From Parapontixanthobacter aurantiacus (GTDB taxonomy: Bacteria; Pseudomonadota; Alphaproteobacteria; Sphingomonadales; Sphingomonadaceae), in NCBI RefSeq assembly GCF_009827635.1, contig NZ_WTYW01000001.1, positions 762,001 through 826,000 of the forward strand: a DNA stretch of 64,000 bases, written 5' to 3'. The notes below the pieces were generated by a model. The model saw nothing but the letters and a program-made list of their open reading frames with translations. It had not been told where the DNA came from and searched no databases. The translations under genes were made by a program, and so were the position numbers. Each line of letters begins with the position of its first letter. Positions within the stretch are counted from its first letter, which is position 1. This document shows positions 9,666 through 17,572 of this stretch, in pieces.

Positions 9666-10616
9666 ATGGCGACCCGTCCGATTCCCGCTGCCGAGACCGC
9701 GCATCCAGAGCAGCAATATCTCGATCTGATGCAGGATATCTGGAAGAACGGGAACGAGCGCAGCGACAGAACGGGCGTCGGCACTCGCTCGATCTTCGGC
9801 GCGACGTTGCGGTACGATCTGTCGGGCGGAGCCATGCCGCTCGTCACGACCAAGCGGGTCTATTGGAAGACGGCGACGCGCGAACTTCTCTGGTTCCTGA
9901 CGGGCAGCACCAATATCCGGCCGCTCGTCTTGCAGGGCGTCAAGATCTGGAACGAGTGGCCTCACGCGCGTTATGTCCGCGATACGGGAGATGACCTCTC
10001 ATTGGAGGCATTCGTCGCGCGGATCGCCGACGATCCCGTCTTCGCCGAGGAATGGGGCGATCTCGGGCCGGTTTACGGGAAGCAATGGGTCGACTGGCCG
10101 ACCTATGAACAGACGGGCAACGGAAATTACCGCAAGGGTGAGGGCATCAACCAGGTCGCTCAGACCGTCGATTCGCTCATCAATAATCCGGGCAGCAGGC
10201 GCCATATCATAGAAGGCTGGAACGTCGCCGAACTGGACTCGATGGCTCTTCCGCCATGCCACAAGACCTACCAGTTCCATGTCGCCGGCGACCGGCTGAA
10301 CTGCATCCTTTACCAGCGCAGCTGCGACGTGGCGCTCGGTCTGCCGTTCAACCTCTGGTCCGCGGCACTGCTCGCGCAGATGATGGCTCAGCAAACCGGG
10401 CTCGCGCCGGGCGAACTCGTCTGGATGGGCGGCGACGTCCACCTCTATCTCAATCACGCGCATCTCGTCACCGAGCAAGTCGAGCGGGAACCGCGCGGCC
10501 ATCCGACGCTTGAGATCAAGAGAAAACCGGACAGCATCTTCGGTTACGCGATCGAGGATTTCGAGGTTCACGGCTACGATCCGCATCCCCCGATCTCCGC
10601 TCCGGTCGCGGTCTGA
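9666..10616 (+). CDS. thyA: thymidylate synthase
   Basis: A 316-residue ThyA, which methylates dUMP to dTMP with 5,10-methylene-THF as carbon donor and reductant. Recognisable features are the N-terminal RSDRTGVGTRSIFG phosphate-binding loop, RELLWFLTGSTNI, the catalytic nucleophile Cys198 in LPPCHKTYQF, the dUMP-binding QRSCDVALGLPFN and the C-terminal HLYLNH. The classical folA partner is not next to it. The 5-formyl-THF cyclo-ligase 6 kb away is another folate gene, but on the other strand. A promoter for the next operon starts right after this gene. Confidence 0.97.
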   Translation: MATRPIPAAETAHPEQQYLDLMQDIWKNGNERSDRTGVGTRSIFGATLRYDLSGGAMPLVTTKRVYWKTATRELLWFLTGSTNIRPLVLQGVKIWNEWPHARYVRDTGDDLSLEAFVARIADDPVFAEEWGDLGPVYGKQWVDWPTYEQTGNGNYRKGEGINQVAQTVDSLINNPGSRRHIIEGWNVAELDSMALPPCHKTYQFHVAGDRLNCILYQRSCDVALGLPFNLWSAALLAQMMAQQTGLAPGELVWMGGDVHLYLNHAHLVTEQVEREPRGHPTLEIKRKPDSIFGYAIEDFEVHGYDPHPPISAPVAV

Positions 10617-10624
10617 GACGCGGC

Positions 10625-10653
10625 TTGACCCGGACTAGCGGCTGAAATAAAAT
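10625..10653 (+). promoter_or_regulatory. sigma70-type promoter for the bkd operon
   Basis: TTGACC (10625-10630), a 17-base spacer and TAAAAT (10648-10653) form a near-consensus housekeeping promoter between thyA and the E1alpha gene. It would start transcription near 10660, about 56 bases before the preferred TTG start. Confidence 0.6.
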
Positions 10654-10715
10654 AACACGAAGCTGCAAGATTGCTACATCGAGAGAGCGAGCCTTACGCG
10701 GCGGAGGAGAGACAT

Positions 10716-12011
10716 TTGACGAGCGCATCCGACGAGCCGGCGGCTTCCAACAAACCGCAACTGTCGCTGCACGTGCCGGAGCCGAAATACCGGCCCGGCG
10801 ATCAGGTGGACTTCTCGCATCTGTCGATCCCGCCAGCGGGCGAGCAGCCGCGCCCCGACGAAGCATGCGAGGCGAAGGAAACTGCGCCGCTTTGCCATGA
10901 CCTCATTCGTGTGCTGGGCGACGACAACCGGGCGCACGGTCCGTGGGACCCGAAGCTCGATCCGGAAACGCTGCGGACGATGCTGCGCCATTTCGCCCTC
11001 GTGCGCGCCTTTGACGAGCGGATGTTTCGGGGACAGCGGCAGGGCAAGACCAGCTTCTACATGAAATGCACCGGCGAAGAGGCGACCAGCGTCTCGGCGG
11101 CGATGGCGCTGGCCTCGGACGACATGGTGTTTCCCTCCTACCGGCAGCAGGGCGTCCTCATCGCACGCGGTTATCCCCTCATCGAGATGATCAACCAGAT
11201 CTATTCGAACAAGGGCGACAAGCTGAAGGGGCGGCAACTGCCCATCATGTATTCGAGCCGCGAACATTCGTTCTTCTCGATCTCCGGCAATCTGGCGACG
11301 CAGACGCCGCAGGCGGTTGGCTGGGCGATGGCGAGCGCGATCAAGAACGACAGCCGGATCGCGGCGACCTGGGTCGGGGAGGGCTCGACTGCGGAGGGTG
11401 ACTTCCACTCGGCCTGCACCTTCGCGACGGTCTATAATGCACCGGTTATCATCAATGTTATCAACAACCAGTGGGCGATCTCGAGCTTTTCCGGATTTGC
11501 CGGGGCGGAGCGGACGACCTTCGCCGCGCGGGCGCTCGGCTACGGACTGGCGGGTCTGCGCGTCGACGGCAACGATCCGCTCGCCGTCTATGCCAGCCAG
11601 AAATGGGCGGCCGACCGGGCGCGGGCGAATGGCGGGCCGACGCTGATCGAGTATTTCACCTATCGCGCAGAGGGTCATTCGACCTCCGACGATCCGTCCG
11701 GCTATCGCAGTGCGCAGGAGCGGGAGGAATGGCCGCTCGGCGATCCGGTCATGCGCCTCAAGCGTCACCTCATCGCGCTCGGCGAATGGGACGAGGAGCG
11801 GCAGGAGGAAATGGACCGCGAGGCCGCCGAGGAAGTGAAGCGCACGACCAAGGAAGCCGAGAAGAACGGCATTCTCGGCCATGGTCTCCACCATCCGTTC
11901 CGCACCATGTTCGAGGACGTCTTCGAGGAGTTGCCCTGGCACCTCAAGGAGCAGGCGGAACAGGCCATTCACGAACGCAAGACGAAATTTCCCGAAGGAC
12001 TCCCGGAATGA
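10716..12011 (+). CDS. bkdA1: branched-chain 2-oxoacid dehydrogenase E1 alpha subunit
   Basis: The thiamine-diphosphate alpha subunit that decarboxylates the 2-oxoacids from Val, Leu and Ile. Core features are MKCTGEEATSVSAAMAL, the FPSYRQQGVLIARGY block, the TDP/Mg motif GEGSTAEGDFH...NNQW, and the phosphorylation-loop-like YRAEGHSTSDDPSGYR. The long N-terminal extension (FSHLSIPPAG region) is characteristic of BCKDH and not of PDH E1alpha. I prefer the TTG at 10716 (431 residues) because GGAGGAGA lies 6-8 bases upstream; an in-frame ATG at 10671 lies only about 10 bases after the predicted transcription start and lacks a ribosome site. Its TGA overlaps the next ATG. Confidence 0.9.
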   Translation: MTSASDEPAASNKPQLSLHVPEPKYRPGDQVDFSHLSIPPAGEQPRPDEACEAKETAPLCHDLIRVLGDDNRAHGPWDPKLDPETLRTMLRHFALVRAFDERMFRGQRQGKTSFYMKCTGEEATSVSAAMALASDDMVFPSYRQQGVLIARGYPLIEMINQIYSNKGDKLKGRQLPIMYSSREHSFFSISGNLATQTPQAVGWAMASAIKNDSRIAATWVGEGSTAEGDFHSACTFATVYNAPVIINVINNQWAISSFSGFAGAERTTFAARALGYGLAGLRVDGNDPLAVYASQKWAADRARANGGPTLIEYFTYRAEGHSTSDDPSGYRSAQEREEWPLGDPVMRLKRHLIALGEWDEERQEEMDREAAEEVKRTTKEAEKNGILGHGLHHPFRTMFEDVFEELPWHLKEQAEQAIHERKTKFPEGLPE

Positions 12012-13087
12012 GCGACGTGGCCGACAAGCAGCAAGGCGCGAAGAGCCGGAAGGGCACGAAGGATGCGGACGGCGACCGCCGCCTCAACATGATCGAGGCG
12101 ATCAACGATGCGCTCGACATCATGCTGGAACGCGATCCCGACGTCATCATCATGGGCGAGGATGTCGGCTATTTCGGCGGCGTCTTTCGGGCGACCGCGC
12201 ATCTTCAGGAAAAGCACGGCAAGACGCGCGTGTTCGACACGCCGATCTCGGAATGCGGCATCATCGGCGTCGCTGTAGGCATGGGCGCATACGGCCTGCG
12301 GCCCGTCCCGGAAATCCAGTTCGCCGATTACATCTATCCCGGCCTCGACCAGCTCATCAGCGAGGCGGCGCGGCTGCGCTACCGCTCTGCTGCGGAGTAT
12401 ATCGCACCGCTGACCGTGCGCTCTCCCTTCGGCGGGGGCATCTTCGGCGGACAGACGCACAGCCAGTCGCCCGAATCCATCTTCACCCACGTCGCTGGCC
12501 TCAAGACGGTCATCCCCTCCACGCCGCACGATGCAAAGGGGCTTCTGATCGCAGCGATCGAGGATAACGACCCCGTCATCTTCTTCGAACCCAAGCGCAT
12601 CTATAACGGCCCGTTCTCGGGCTATTACGACCGTCCTGTCCAGAGCTGGGCGAAGCACGCGGACAGCGTCGTGCCGGAAGGCTATTACCGCATCCCGCTC
12701 GGCAAGGCGCGCACGGTGCGCGAGGGCACGCAGATGACCGTCCTCGCCTATGGCACGATGGTTCACGTGGCAGAGGCTGTCGCGCGCGAGAAGAACATCG
12801 ACGCGGAAATTCTCGACCTTCGCACACTCGTTCCGCTCGACATCAAGGCTGTGGAAAAGTCGGTGGAAAAAACCGGTAAATGCATGATCGTGCACGAGGC
12901 GACGCGCACTTCCGGCTTCGGCGCCGAACTGTCCGCGCTGGTTCAGGAACGCTGTTTCTACCATCTCGAAGCCCCGATCGAGCGCGTGACCGGCTTCGAC
13001 ACTCCCTATCCGCACAGCCTGGAATGGGCTTACTTTCCCGGCCCGATCCGTATCGGCGAGGCCATGGACAAACTTCTGGAAGGCTAG
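12008..13087 (+). CDS. bkdA2: branched-chain 2-oxoacid dehydrogenase E1 beta subunit
   Basis: A 359-residue transketolase-fold beta subunit that completes the E1 heterotetramer. It begins at the ATG overlapping the E1alpha stop (ATGA). Motifs: VIIMGEDVGYFGGVFRAT, RVFDTPISECGIIGVAVGMG, the EIQFADYIYPGLDQLISEAARLRYRS block and the C-terminal transketolase domain DLRTLVPLD...HEATRTSGFGAE. The sequence between YFGGVF and DTPISE is of the BCKDH type. Basic N-terminal tail (KQQGAKSRKGTK) is low-complexity and probably disordered. Confidence 0.92.
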   Translation: MSDVADKQQGAKSRKGTKDADGDRRLNMIEAINDALDIMLERDPDVIIMGEDVGYFGGVFRATAHLQEKHGKTRVFDTPISECGIIGVAVGMGAYGLRPVPEIQFADYIYPGLDQLISEAARLRYRSAAEYIAPLTVRSPFGGGIFGGQTHSQSPESIFTHVAGLKTVIPSTPHDAKGLLIAAIEDNDPVIFFEPKRIYNGPFSGYYDRPVQSWAKHADSVVPEGYYRIPLGKARTVREGTQMTVLAYGTMVHVAEAVAREKNIDAEILDLRTLVPLDIKAVEKSVEKTGKCMIVHEATRTSGFGAELSALVQERCFYHLEAPIERVTGFDTPYPHSLEWAYFPGPIRIGEAMDKLLEG

Positions 13088-13093
13088 AGCCCG

Positions 13094-14479
13094 ATGACGA
13101 AATTCACATTCAATATGCCCGACATCGGGGAAGGCATTGCCGAGGCGGAGATCGTCGCCTGGCACGTCAAGATTGGCGACAAGGTCGAGGAAGACCAGGA
13201 AATCGTCGACATGATGACCGACAAGGCGACGGTCCCGATGGAAAGCCCCGTCACGGGCAAGGTGCTCGAAGTCGCCGGCGAGGAAGGGGACATGGTCTCC
13301 ATCGGCTCGATGCTGGTGGTGATCGAGGTCGAAGGCGAAGTTCCGGACGAGGTGCTGGAAGAGAACGAGGCCGTGGCGGACCATGCGCCAGGCTCCGGCG
13401 CGGGCACGGCCCCGGCGCCGACTTCTGCTCCGACGCCTTCACAATCGCCTGAACCCGCGCCGGCGCCTGCTCCTTCGCCGAAGGATAGCACGGTCGAGGA
13501 GCGGATCGGGGTCGAGAACCCTGACCCGTCCGATGCGAACGATGCCATTGCCCGCGGGCAGGACACAAGCAAGCCGACCGACACCGCTGCTTCTTCATCA
13601 ACCAGCGACCGCAAGGTTCTTGCGTCGCCCGCAGTCCGCAAGCGTGCCAAGGATCTCGGCATCGATCTGGCCGAAGTGAAGCCAGCCGAAGGCGGGCGCC
13701 TGAGACACGGCGATCTCGACCAGTTCCTGTCCTATAATTCGGGCTTCACCGGTGCCGCGCAGACCCGCTCGGACGAAGAACGCAAGGTTATCGGGATGCG
13801 CCGGCGCATTGCCGAGAATATGGCGGCTTCCAAGCGCAACATCCCCCATTTCAGCTATGTCGAGGAAGTGGACGTCACCGCGCTCGAAGCGATGCGCAGC
13901 GAACTCAACGCCAATCGCGGTGAGAAGCCGAAGCTGACCATTCTGCCGTTGCTGATTACCGCGATCTGCAAGACACTGCCCGACTATCCTATGATCAACG
14001 CGCGCTACGACGATGAGGCAGGCATCGTCACACGTCACGGCGCGGTCCACCTCGGCATGGCAACGCAGACCGATGCCGGGCTGATGGTGCCCGTCATCCG
14101 CGATGCACAGGCGAAGAACCCGTGGCAGCTTGCACGTGAAATCCTTCGGCTCGCTGATGCCGCGCGCGAAGGCACAGCCAAGTCCGAAGAAATGCAGGGC
14201 GGAACGCTGACCGTTACCTCTCTCGGCCCGCTCGGCGGGGTCGCGACGACCCCGGTCATCAATCGCCCGGAAGTCGCGATCATCGGCCCCAACCGCATCA
14301 TCGAACGACCAATGTTCGTTCCCGATGGCATGGGCGGCGAGCGGATCGAGAAGCGCAAGCTGATGAACATCTCGATCAGTTGCGATCATCGCGTCGTCGA
14401 TGGTTACGATGCGGCGAGCTTCGTGCAGGCGCTGAAGAAACTCATCGAAACGCCGGTACTACTGCTCAGCCAGCCGTAG
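13094..14479 (+). CDS. bkdB: dihydrolipoamide acyltransferase (E2) of the branched-chain 2-oxoacid dehydrogenase complex
   Basis: A 461-residue E2. N-terminal lipoyl domain (about 1-80) with the lipoylated Lys44 in MTDKATVPM, then an Ala/Pro/Ser-rich flexible linker (about 95-170), a peripheral-subunit-binding domain (about 175-215, SPAVRKRAKDLGIDL...GRLRHGDL), and the catalytic CAT domain with His432 and Asp436 in DHRVVDG. One lipoyl domain, as is usual for BCKDH E2. It follows E1beta by 6 bases. No E3 (lpd) gene follows; the next element is a hairpin and tRNA-Asp, so E3 must be encoded elsewhere. Confidence 0.93.
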   Translation: MTKFTFNMPDIGEGIAEAEIVAWHVKIGDKVEEDQEIVDMMTDKATVPMESPVTGKVLEVAGEEGDMVSIGSMLVVIEVEGEVPDEVLEENEAVADHAPGSGAGTAPAPTSAPTPSQSPEPAPAPAPSPKDSTVEERIGVENPDPSDANDAIARGQDTSKPTDTAASSSTSDRKVLASPAVRKRAKDLGIDLAEVKPAEGGRLRHGDLDQFLSYNSGFTGAAQTRSDEERKVIGMRRRIAENMAASKRNIPHFSYVEEVDVTALEAMRSELNANRGEKPKLTILPLLITAICKTLPDYPMINARYDDEAGIVTRHGAVHLGMATQTDAGLMVPVIRDAQAKNPWQLAREILRLADAAREGTAKSEEMQGGTLTVTSLGPLGGVATTPVINRPEVAIIGPNRIIERPMFVPDGMGGERIEKRKLMNISISCDHRVVDGYDAASFVQALKKLIETPVLLLSQP

Positions 14480-14492
14480 AATTTTCGCCGCG

Positions 14493-14531
14493 TTCGCAGG
14501 GGTTTTCGGGCGGTTTTCCCCCCTTTGCGAA
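14493..14531 (+). repeat. inverted repeat after the bkd operon, possible weak terminator
   Basis: TTCGCA (14493-14498) and TGCGAA (14526-14531) flank a G-run and a C-run that can extend the stem. No T-tract follows, so it is at best a Rho-assisted or weak terminator ahead of the tRNA-Asp promoter. Confidence 0.3.
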
Positions 14532-14560
14532 AAAGCGGCAAAATAAGCCTCGCGCCAGTA

Positions 14561-14588
14561 TTGACACTCCTCCGGGTCTGTCTTAGTG
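14561..14588 (+). promoter_or_regulatory. promoter of tRNA-Asp
   Basis: A consensus TTGACA (14561-14566) is followed after 16 bases by TTAGTG (14583-14588), a poor -10 match. The predicted start is about 30 bases before the tRNA 5' end. Confidence 0.45.
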
Positions 14589-14624
14589 GCGCGTCTCCCA
14601 AGGGGCGCTGCAAGCGTTTAATGC

Positions 14625-14701
14625 GCGGGTGTAGCTCAGTTGGTTAGAGTATCGGCCTGTCACGCCGAGGGTCGCGGGTTCAAGTCCCGTCACTCGCGCC
14701 A
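14625..14701 (+). tRNA. tRNA-Asp (GTC anticodon), CCA encoded
   Basis: 77 bases: acceptor stem GCGGGTG/CACTCGC (one G-U), D-arm TAGCTCAGTTGGTTAGAGTA, anticodon loop CTGTCAC giving GTC, T-arm GGGTTCAAGTCCC, and encoded CCA at 14699-14701. Confidence 0.96.
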
Positions 14702-14716
14702 CTTGGGACTTTAACC

Positions 14717-15499
14717 TCATTCCTGATGTTTATCGCAAAAGTAGGCGGTGCGTCCGCCGACTTTCGCGGTGACGATCGTCCCGTCGCAGCGCGGACAATC
14801 GCTGCCTTCATCGCGGCCGCGCACCAGCCAGTCATCGGGAAGCTTCTCATAATCGGCATCCTTCGAAACGACGGTTTCGAGGATCGACTGCATCGCATCG
14901 TAGAGTTCGCCGAGCGTGTCCTTCGACAATTCGTTTGCGCGGCATTGCGGGTTCAGGCCGGTCTCGAACAGGATTTCGTCGGACCAGAGATTGCCGATCC
15001 CTGCTAACTTCTCCTGACTCATCAGCGCAGCCTTGATCGCGCTTTTCGTCTTGCCGAAGGTTTCCAAGAAAGTGTCGCGGTCGATGGCAAGGGCATCCGG
15101 TCCCAAGCCTTCCTTCGCGATATATTCGTCAGGGTCGTCGATCACGCGCACATGGCCGAGCTTTCGCGGACAGCGAAAGGCAAGGGCGCGGTTCCCTTCG
15201 AACCGGATCAGCAGCTTCGTATAGTCCGGCGGATCGGCGGGTTCGTCGAACGGGATCAGTTGCCCGGTCATGCCGAGATGCACCGTCATCCACGGCCCGG
15301 TCTTGCTGCCCGCGAACACGTTTTTGCCATGCCGCCGCGTTTCGGTGAATTGCCGCCCGACAAGGCGTTTGCGTTCGTTGTCACCGGGGAGTTCGATGTA
15401 GCTCGTGTCGTCGCCGAGTTCGACGCTTTCGATCGTGCGGTTGAGGCATTCGCGCTCGAGCAGGCGGCGTTGCGCCTCGTTTTCTGGAAGTTCGGGCAT
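14717..15499 (-). CDS. Fpg/Nei-family DNA glycosylase (non-canonical zinc finger)
   Basis: A 260-residue base-excision repair glycosylase/AP lyase. The N-terminus MPELPE supplies the catalytic Pro (residue 2) and Glu (residue 3); RRHGKNVF supplies the conserved Lys of the beta-strand loop; LGMTGQL and GIGNLWSDEILFETGLNP are the family core and H2TH region. The C-terminal zinc finger is C235-x2-C238-x16-C255-x2-H258, i.e. CCCH, not the usual four cysteines, while the Arg of the finger (GGRTAYFC) is kept. Position 7 is Asn where MutM normally has Val (MPELPEVE). It therefore belongs to an Fpg-like side branch and may have a different damage preference from MutM. Lies 60 bp downstream of DUF2842 on the same strand. 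Confidence 0.85.
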   Translation of the reverse strand: MPELPENEAQRRLLERECLNRTIESVELGDDTSYIELPGDNERKRLVGRQFTETRRHGKNVFAGSKTGPWMTVHLGMTGQLIPFDEPADPPDYTKLLIRFEGNRALAFRCPRKLGHVRVIDDPDEYIAKEGLGPDALAIDRDTFLETFGKTKSAIKAALMSQEKLAGIGNLWSDEILFETGLNPQCRANELSKDTLGELYDAMQSILETVVSKDADYEKLPDDWLVRGRDEGSDCPRCDGTIVTAKVGGRTAYFCDKHQE

Positions 15500-15559
15500 A
15501 GGAAGGAAACGGGGCTTGTGCGCCGCCGTTCCGCTACGAAACCGGGCCCGCTTTCACGC

Positions 15560-15790
15560 TCAGGCGTCGGGCGGAGGGCTCCAGCGGCCCGTCTCCATCC
15601 AGATGAGGAACCGGCGCAGCGGCAGAAGCCAAAGGACGCCGAGCACGATATAGACCAGCGTCTGTGCCAGCGTCGGCCAGTCGCCGATCAGGTCGGGCGC
15701 ATAGCGGGCGATGACGATGCCGTAGATGGCCAGCCCCAGCAGCAGGCCGAGAATTCCGATCGGGATGCGCCAGGTCGGCTCCTGCCTCAT
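15560..15790 (-). CDS. DUF2842 small membrane protein
   Basis: A 76-residue protein with two transmembrane helices (IPIGILGLLLGLAIYGIVIA and TLVYIVLGVLWLLPL) and the C-terminal RRFLIWMETGRW, which matches the DUF2842 family seen across alphaproteobacteria. Function unknown. Its ATG overlaps the stop of the 5-FCL gene (ATGA), so the two are translationally coupled. Confidence 0.82.
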   Translation of the reverse strand: MRQEPTWRIPIGILGLLLGLAIYGIVIARYAPDLIGDWPTLAQTLVYIVLGVLWLLPLRRFLIWMETGRWSPPPDA

Positions 15791-16392
15791 CGCGCCGCTC
15801 GCTTTTCGAACGGACCGAACAGGCGGGTCGGCGTCACGATCATGTCGAGCGGCTCGTCATGCTGTTCGACGGGCATTTCAGCAACGAGCTGCGCGTCCCA
15901 GGCAAGGCCGATGCGCTGCCGCACGAGGTTCGCGCCGAGGAAGCGATCGTAATGCCCCTTGCCCTGTCCGAGGCGGTGGCCTTCTTCGGTAAATCCGATC
16001 AGGGGCACGAACAGGATGTCCGGGTCGAGCAGCGGCGCCTCGCTGCGCGGTTGCGGAATGTCGAACGGACCGCTTTCTAGATCGTCGTCCGCGAACGGAT
16101 CGGTATATTCGCGAAACTCCATCGCCGCATTTTCTTCTGCGAAATAAGGGAGGGCGATGCGATAGCCGTTTTCCTGAAAATGTTTAGCATAGGCGCGGGT
16201 CGGCGCCTCGTCGCCCATCGCATGATAGAGGCCGATGACGTCGTCCGCTTCGAGCAGATCGGTGACTGCGGCGGGCGGACGCATTAAGAGAAGCGCGCGC
16301 ACCTTGTCGTCGATGGCCGCGACATGGTCCTTTCGCTTCGCTCTCAGACTGCGGCGCAGATCGGCCTTGTCGGTGACTATTTGCTCGGTCAC
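15787..16392 (-). CDS. 5-formyltetrahydrofolate cyclo-ligase
   Basis: A 201-residue MTHFS that converts 5-formyl-THF to 5,10-methenyl-THF using ATP. Motifs: DKADLRRSLRAKRK at the N-terminus, the substrate loop PFDIPQPR, and the ATP/Mg loop GHRLGQGKGHYDRFL followed by GLAWDAQLV. I chose the GTG at 16392 because AAGGAAA lies just upstream; a longer frame to 16425 would run into the 6S RNA 3' end. Location directly downstream of 6S RNA matches the conserved ssrS-ygfA linkage of proteobacteria. Confidence 0.9.
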   Translation of the reverse strand: MTEQIVTDKADLRRSLRAKRKDHVAAIDDKVRALLLMRPPAAVTDLLEADDVIGLYHAMGDEAPTRAYAKHFQENGYRIALPYFAEENAAMEFREYTDPFADDDLESGPFDIPQPRSEAPLLDPDILFVPLIGFTEEGHRLGQGKGHYDRFLGANLVRQRIGLAWDAQLVAEMPVEQHDEPLDMIVTPTRLFGPFEKRAAR

Positions 16393-16433
16393 GTGTTTCC
16401 TTCGCGCCTGAATGCGGCGATGCATCGAGAAGT

Positions 16434-16619
16434 GGCGGGACCACCATGGGTCGTTGCCTCGAGATCCACTGACGCGAGAACGTCAGGTGGGCGCCGTATA
16501 CCCCGAACCCCGGGGTTCCTCAGTTGAGGAAGGGGCCCATGATCCGGGACAGGGACAGCTCCCTTGGATGTGCTTATAGCCTCAGGGATGTTCAATGGCT
16601 CGTACCGGGCAGCCCCGCC
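16434..16619 (-). ncRNA. ssrS: 6S RNA
   Basis: The gap between zapA and the 5-FCL gene is where alphaproteobacterial 6S RNA lies. Here a 186-base segment on the minus strand is closed by a 12-bp terminal stem (16608-16619 with 16434-16445, with several G-U pairs). Extra pairing outside (GAAG/CTTC) suggests the mature ends may be a few bases further out. Inside it is a long imperfect hairpin with the purine/pyrimidine bulge pattern of 6S. 6S binds the housekeeping RNA polymerase holoenzyme and damps transcription in stationary phase. Called from synteny and fold; exact ends are estimates. Confidence 0.82.
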
Positions 16620-16679
16620 GCCTTCCATGTAGGGGTGCGCCGTGCCGCGCTCAAGGGGAAAGCCGGGCTCGGCGAATTA

Positions 16680-17153
16680 TCAGGCGAGGCTGTTCTCAAT
16701 CGTGTCGGCGGACTTCTCCAGCGCATCGGCCAATGCTTCGAGCTGGTCGGCCAGCTGGCGGTTCTGCCGTTCGAGTTCGCGATTGGCGGCCACCCCGAAG
16801 GTCAGGGTCTGCGGCGGCTCCTCGTCGCGCGCGGCGAGTTCCGCGGTCAGCCGGTCGCGATCCTTGCGCAGGCTATCGCGCTCGGTCTGAGCCTGTTCGA
16901 GTTCTTCTTTCAGCGATGCGAGCGAGCCGGAACCGGTTGCATCGGGATGCGCGGCCGAGTGCTCCTGCATCTCGTCGGCCAAGACAAGCGCGGCAAGCAA
17001 CAGGTGCTTGGCATCGTTCTGGGCCAGCGACAGGCCGAGCATCTTCAGCTTGTCGTCGATGACCTGGCCCAGTTCGCGGATGCGCGGTTCCTGCCCTTCC
17101 GCACAGGCGACGCGGTAGCGCCTGCCGCCGACTTCGAGATCGAGCTGCTTCAT
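16680..17153 (-). CDS. zapA: cell division protein ZapA
   Basis: A 157-residue ZapA, which bundles FtsZ at the Z-ring. The N-terminal ZapA domain shows the beta-strand VGGRRYRVACAEGQEPRIRELGQVIDDK and the helix DAKHLLLAALVLADEMQE. The C-terminal half (about 75-157) is a predicted coiled coil rich in Glu, Arg and Leu, longer than in E. coli ZapA, as is common in sphingomonads. Its ATG overlaps the stop of the upstream small coiled-coil gene, and the 6S RNA follows. Confidence 0.88.
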   Translation of the reverse strand: MKQLDLEVGGRRYRVACAEGQEPRIRELGQVIDDKLKMLGLSLAQNDAKHLLLAALVLADEMQEHSAAHPDATGSGSLASLKEELEQAQTERDSLRKDRDRLTAELAARDEEPPQTLTFGVAANRELERQNRQLADQLEALADALEKSADTIENSLA

Positions 17154-17353
17154 GCCTCCAGCCGCCCAATCAGGTCGTCGAGCCGGGTGAGGTTGTCGGC
17201 AACCGCCCGCTTCATCGCCGCATGACGTTCCGCAAGGTCGCTATCGGCGCCATCGTCGGCTTCGCGCGACGCCAGCTTTTCGGCCGCAGCTACGAGCCGC
17301 AGGCGCGCCGCTTCGATACGCTCGATGGCGGTTTCGATCCGGTCCTCGTCCAT
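17150..17353 (-). CDS. small coiled-coil protein upstream of zapA
   Basis: A 67-residue, highly charged, almost entirely helical protein (DEDRIETAIERIEAARLRL, later MKRAVADNLTRLDDLIGRLE) with heptad-like spacing. I recognise no named domain. Translational coupling to zapA (ATGA overlap) suggests a division-related role, perhaps comparable to ZapB, but that is inference. Start uncertain: the ATG at 17353 begins the charged helix; an ATG at 17389 would add 12 residues. Neither has a strong ribosome site. Confidence 0.65.
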   Translation of the reverse strand: MDEDRIETAIERIEAARLRLVAAAEKLASREADDGADSDLAERHAAMKRAVADNLTRLDDLIGRLEA

Positions 17354-17572
17354 AGCGCGGTTTATCGCGCCAAAACGCTTGGATGGCAACGGTTTGCGTC
17401 ACGCGCTTGAGAGCTTTTGCACAAACGGTGCGCTCCGTGCGGCAGGGCGTTTCGTCCGGGAACGGAAGGGGGCGCGCGCCTTGACCTTGCCAGCACGCTC
17501 GGCAAAGGCAGTCGCACGATGGCGACTCGGCGCGCCTAACCCCCCTTTCCGGCCGATGGAGGCACGACCAGC

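Noticed and set aside
11969-13384. 471-residue minus-strand open frame
   Set aside because: Antisense to the E1beta and E2 genes of the Bkd complex.
14480-14624. Missing lpd (E3) gene after the Bkd E2
   Set aside because: No E3 reading frame or GxGxxG flavoprotein signature is present; the gap holds only a hairpin and the tRNA-Asp promoter.
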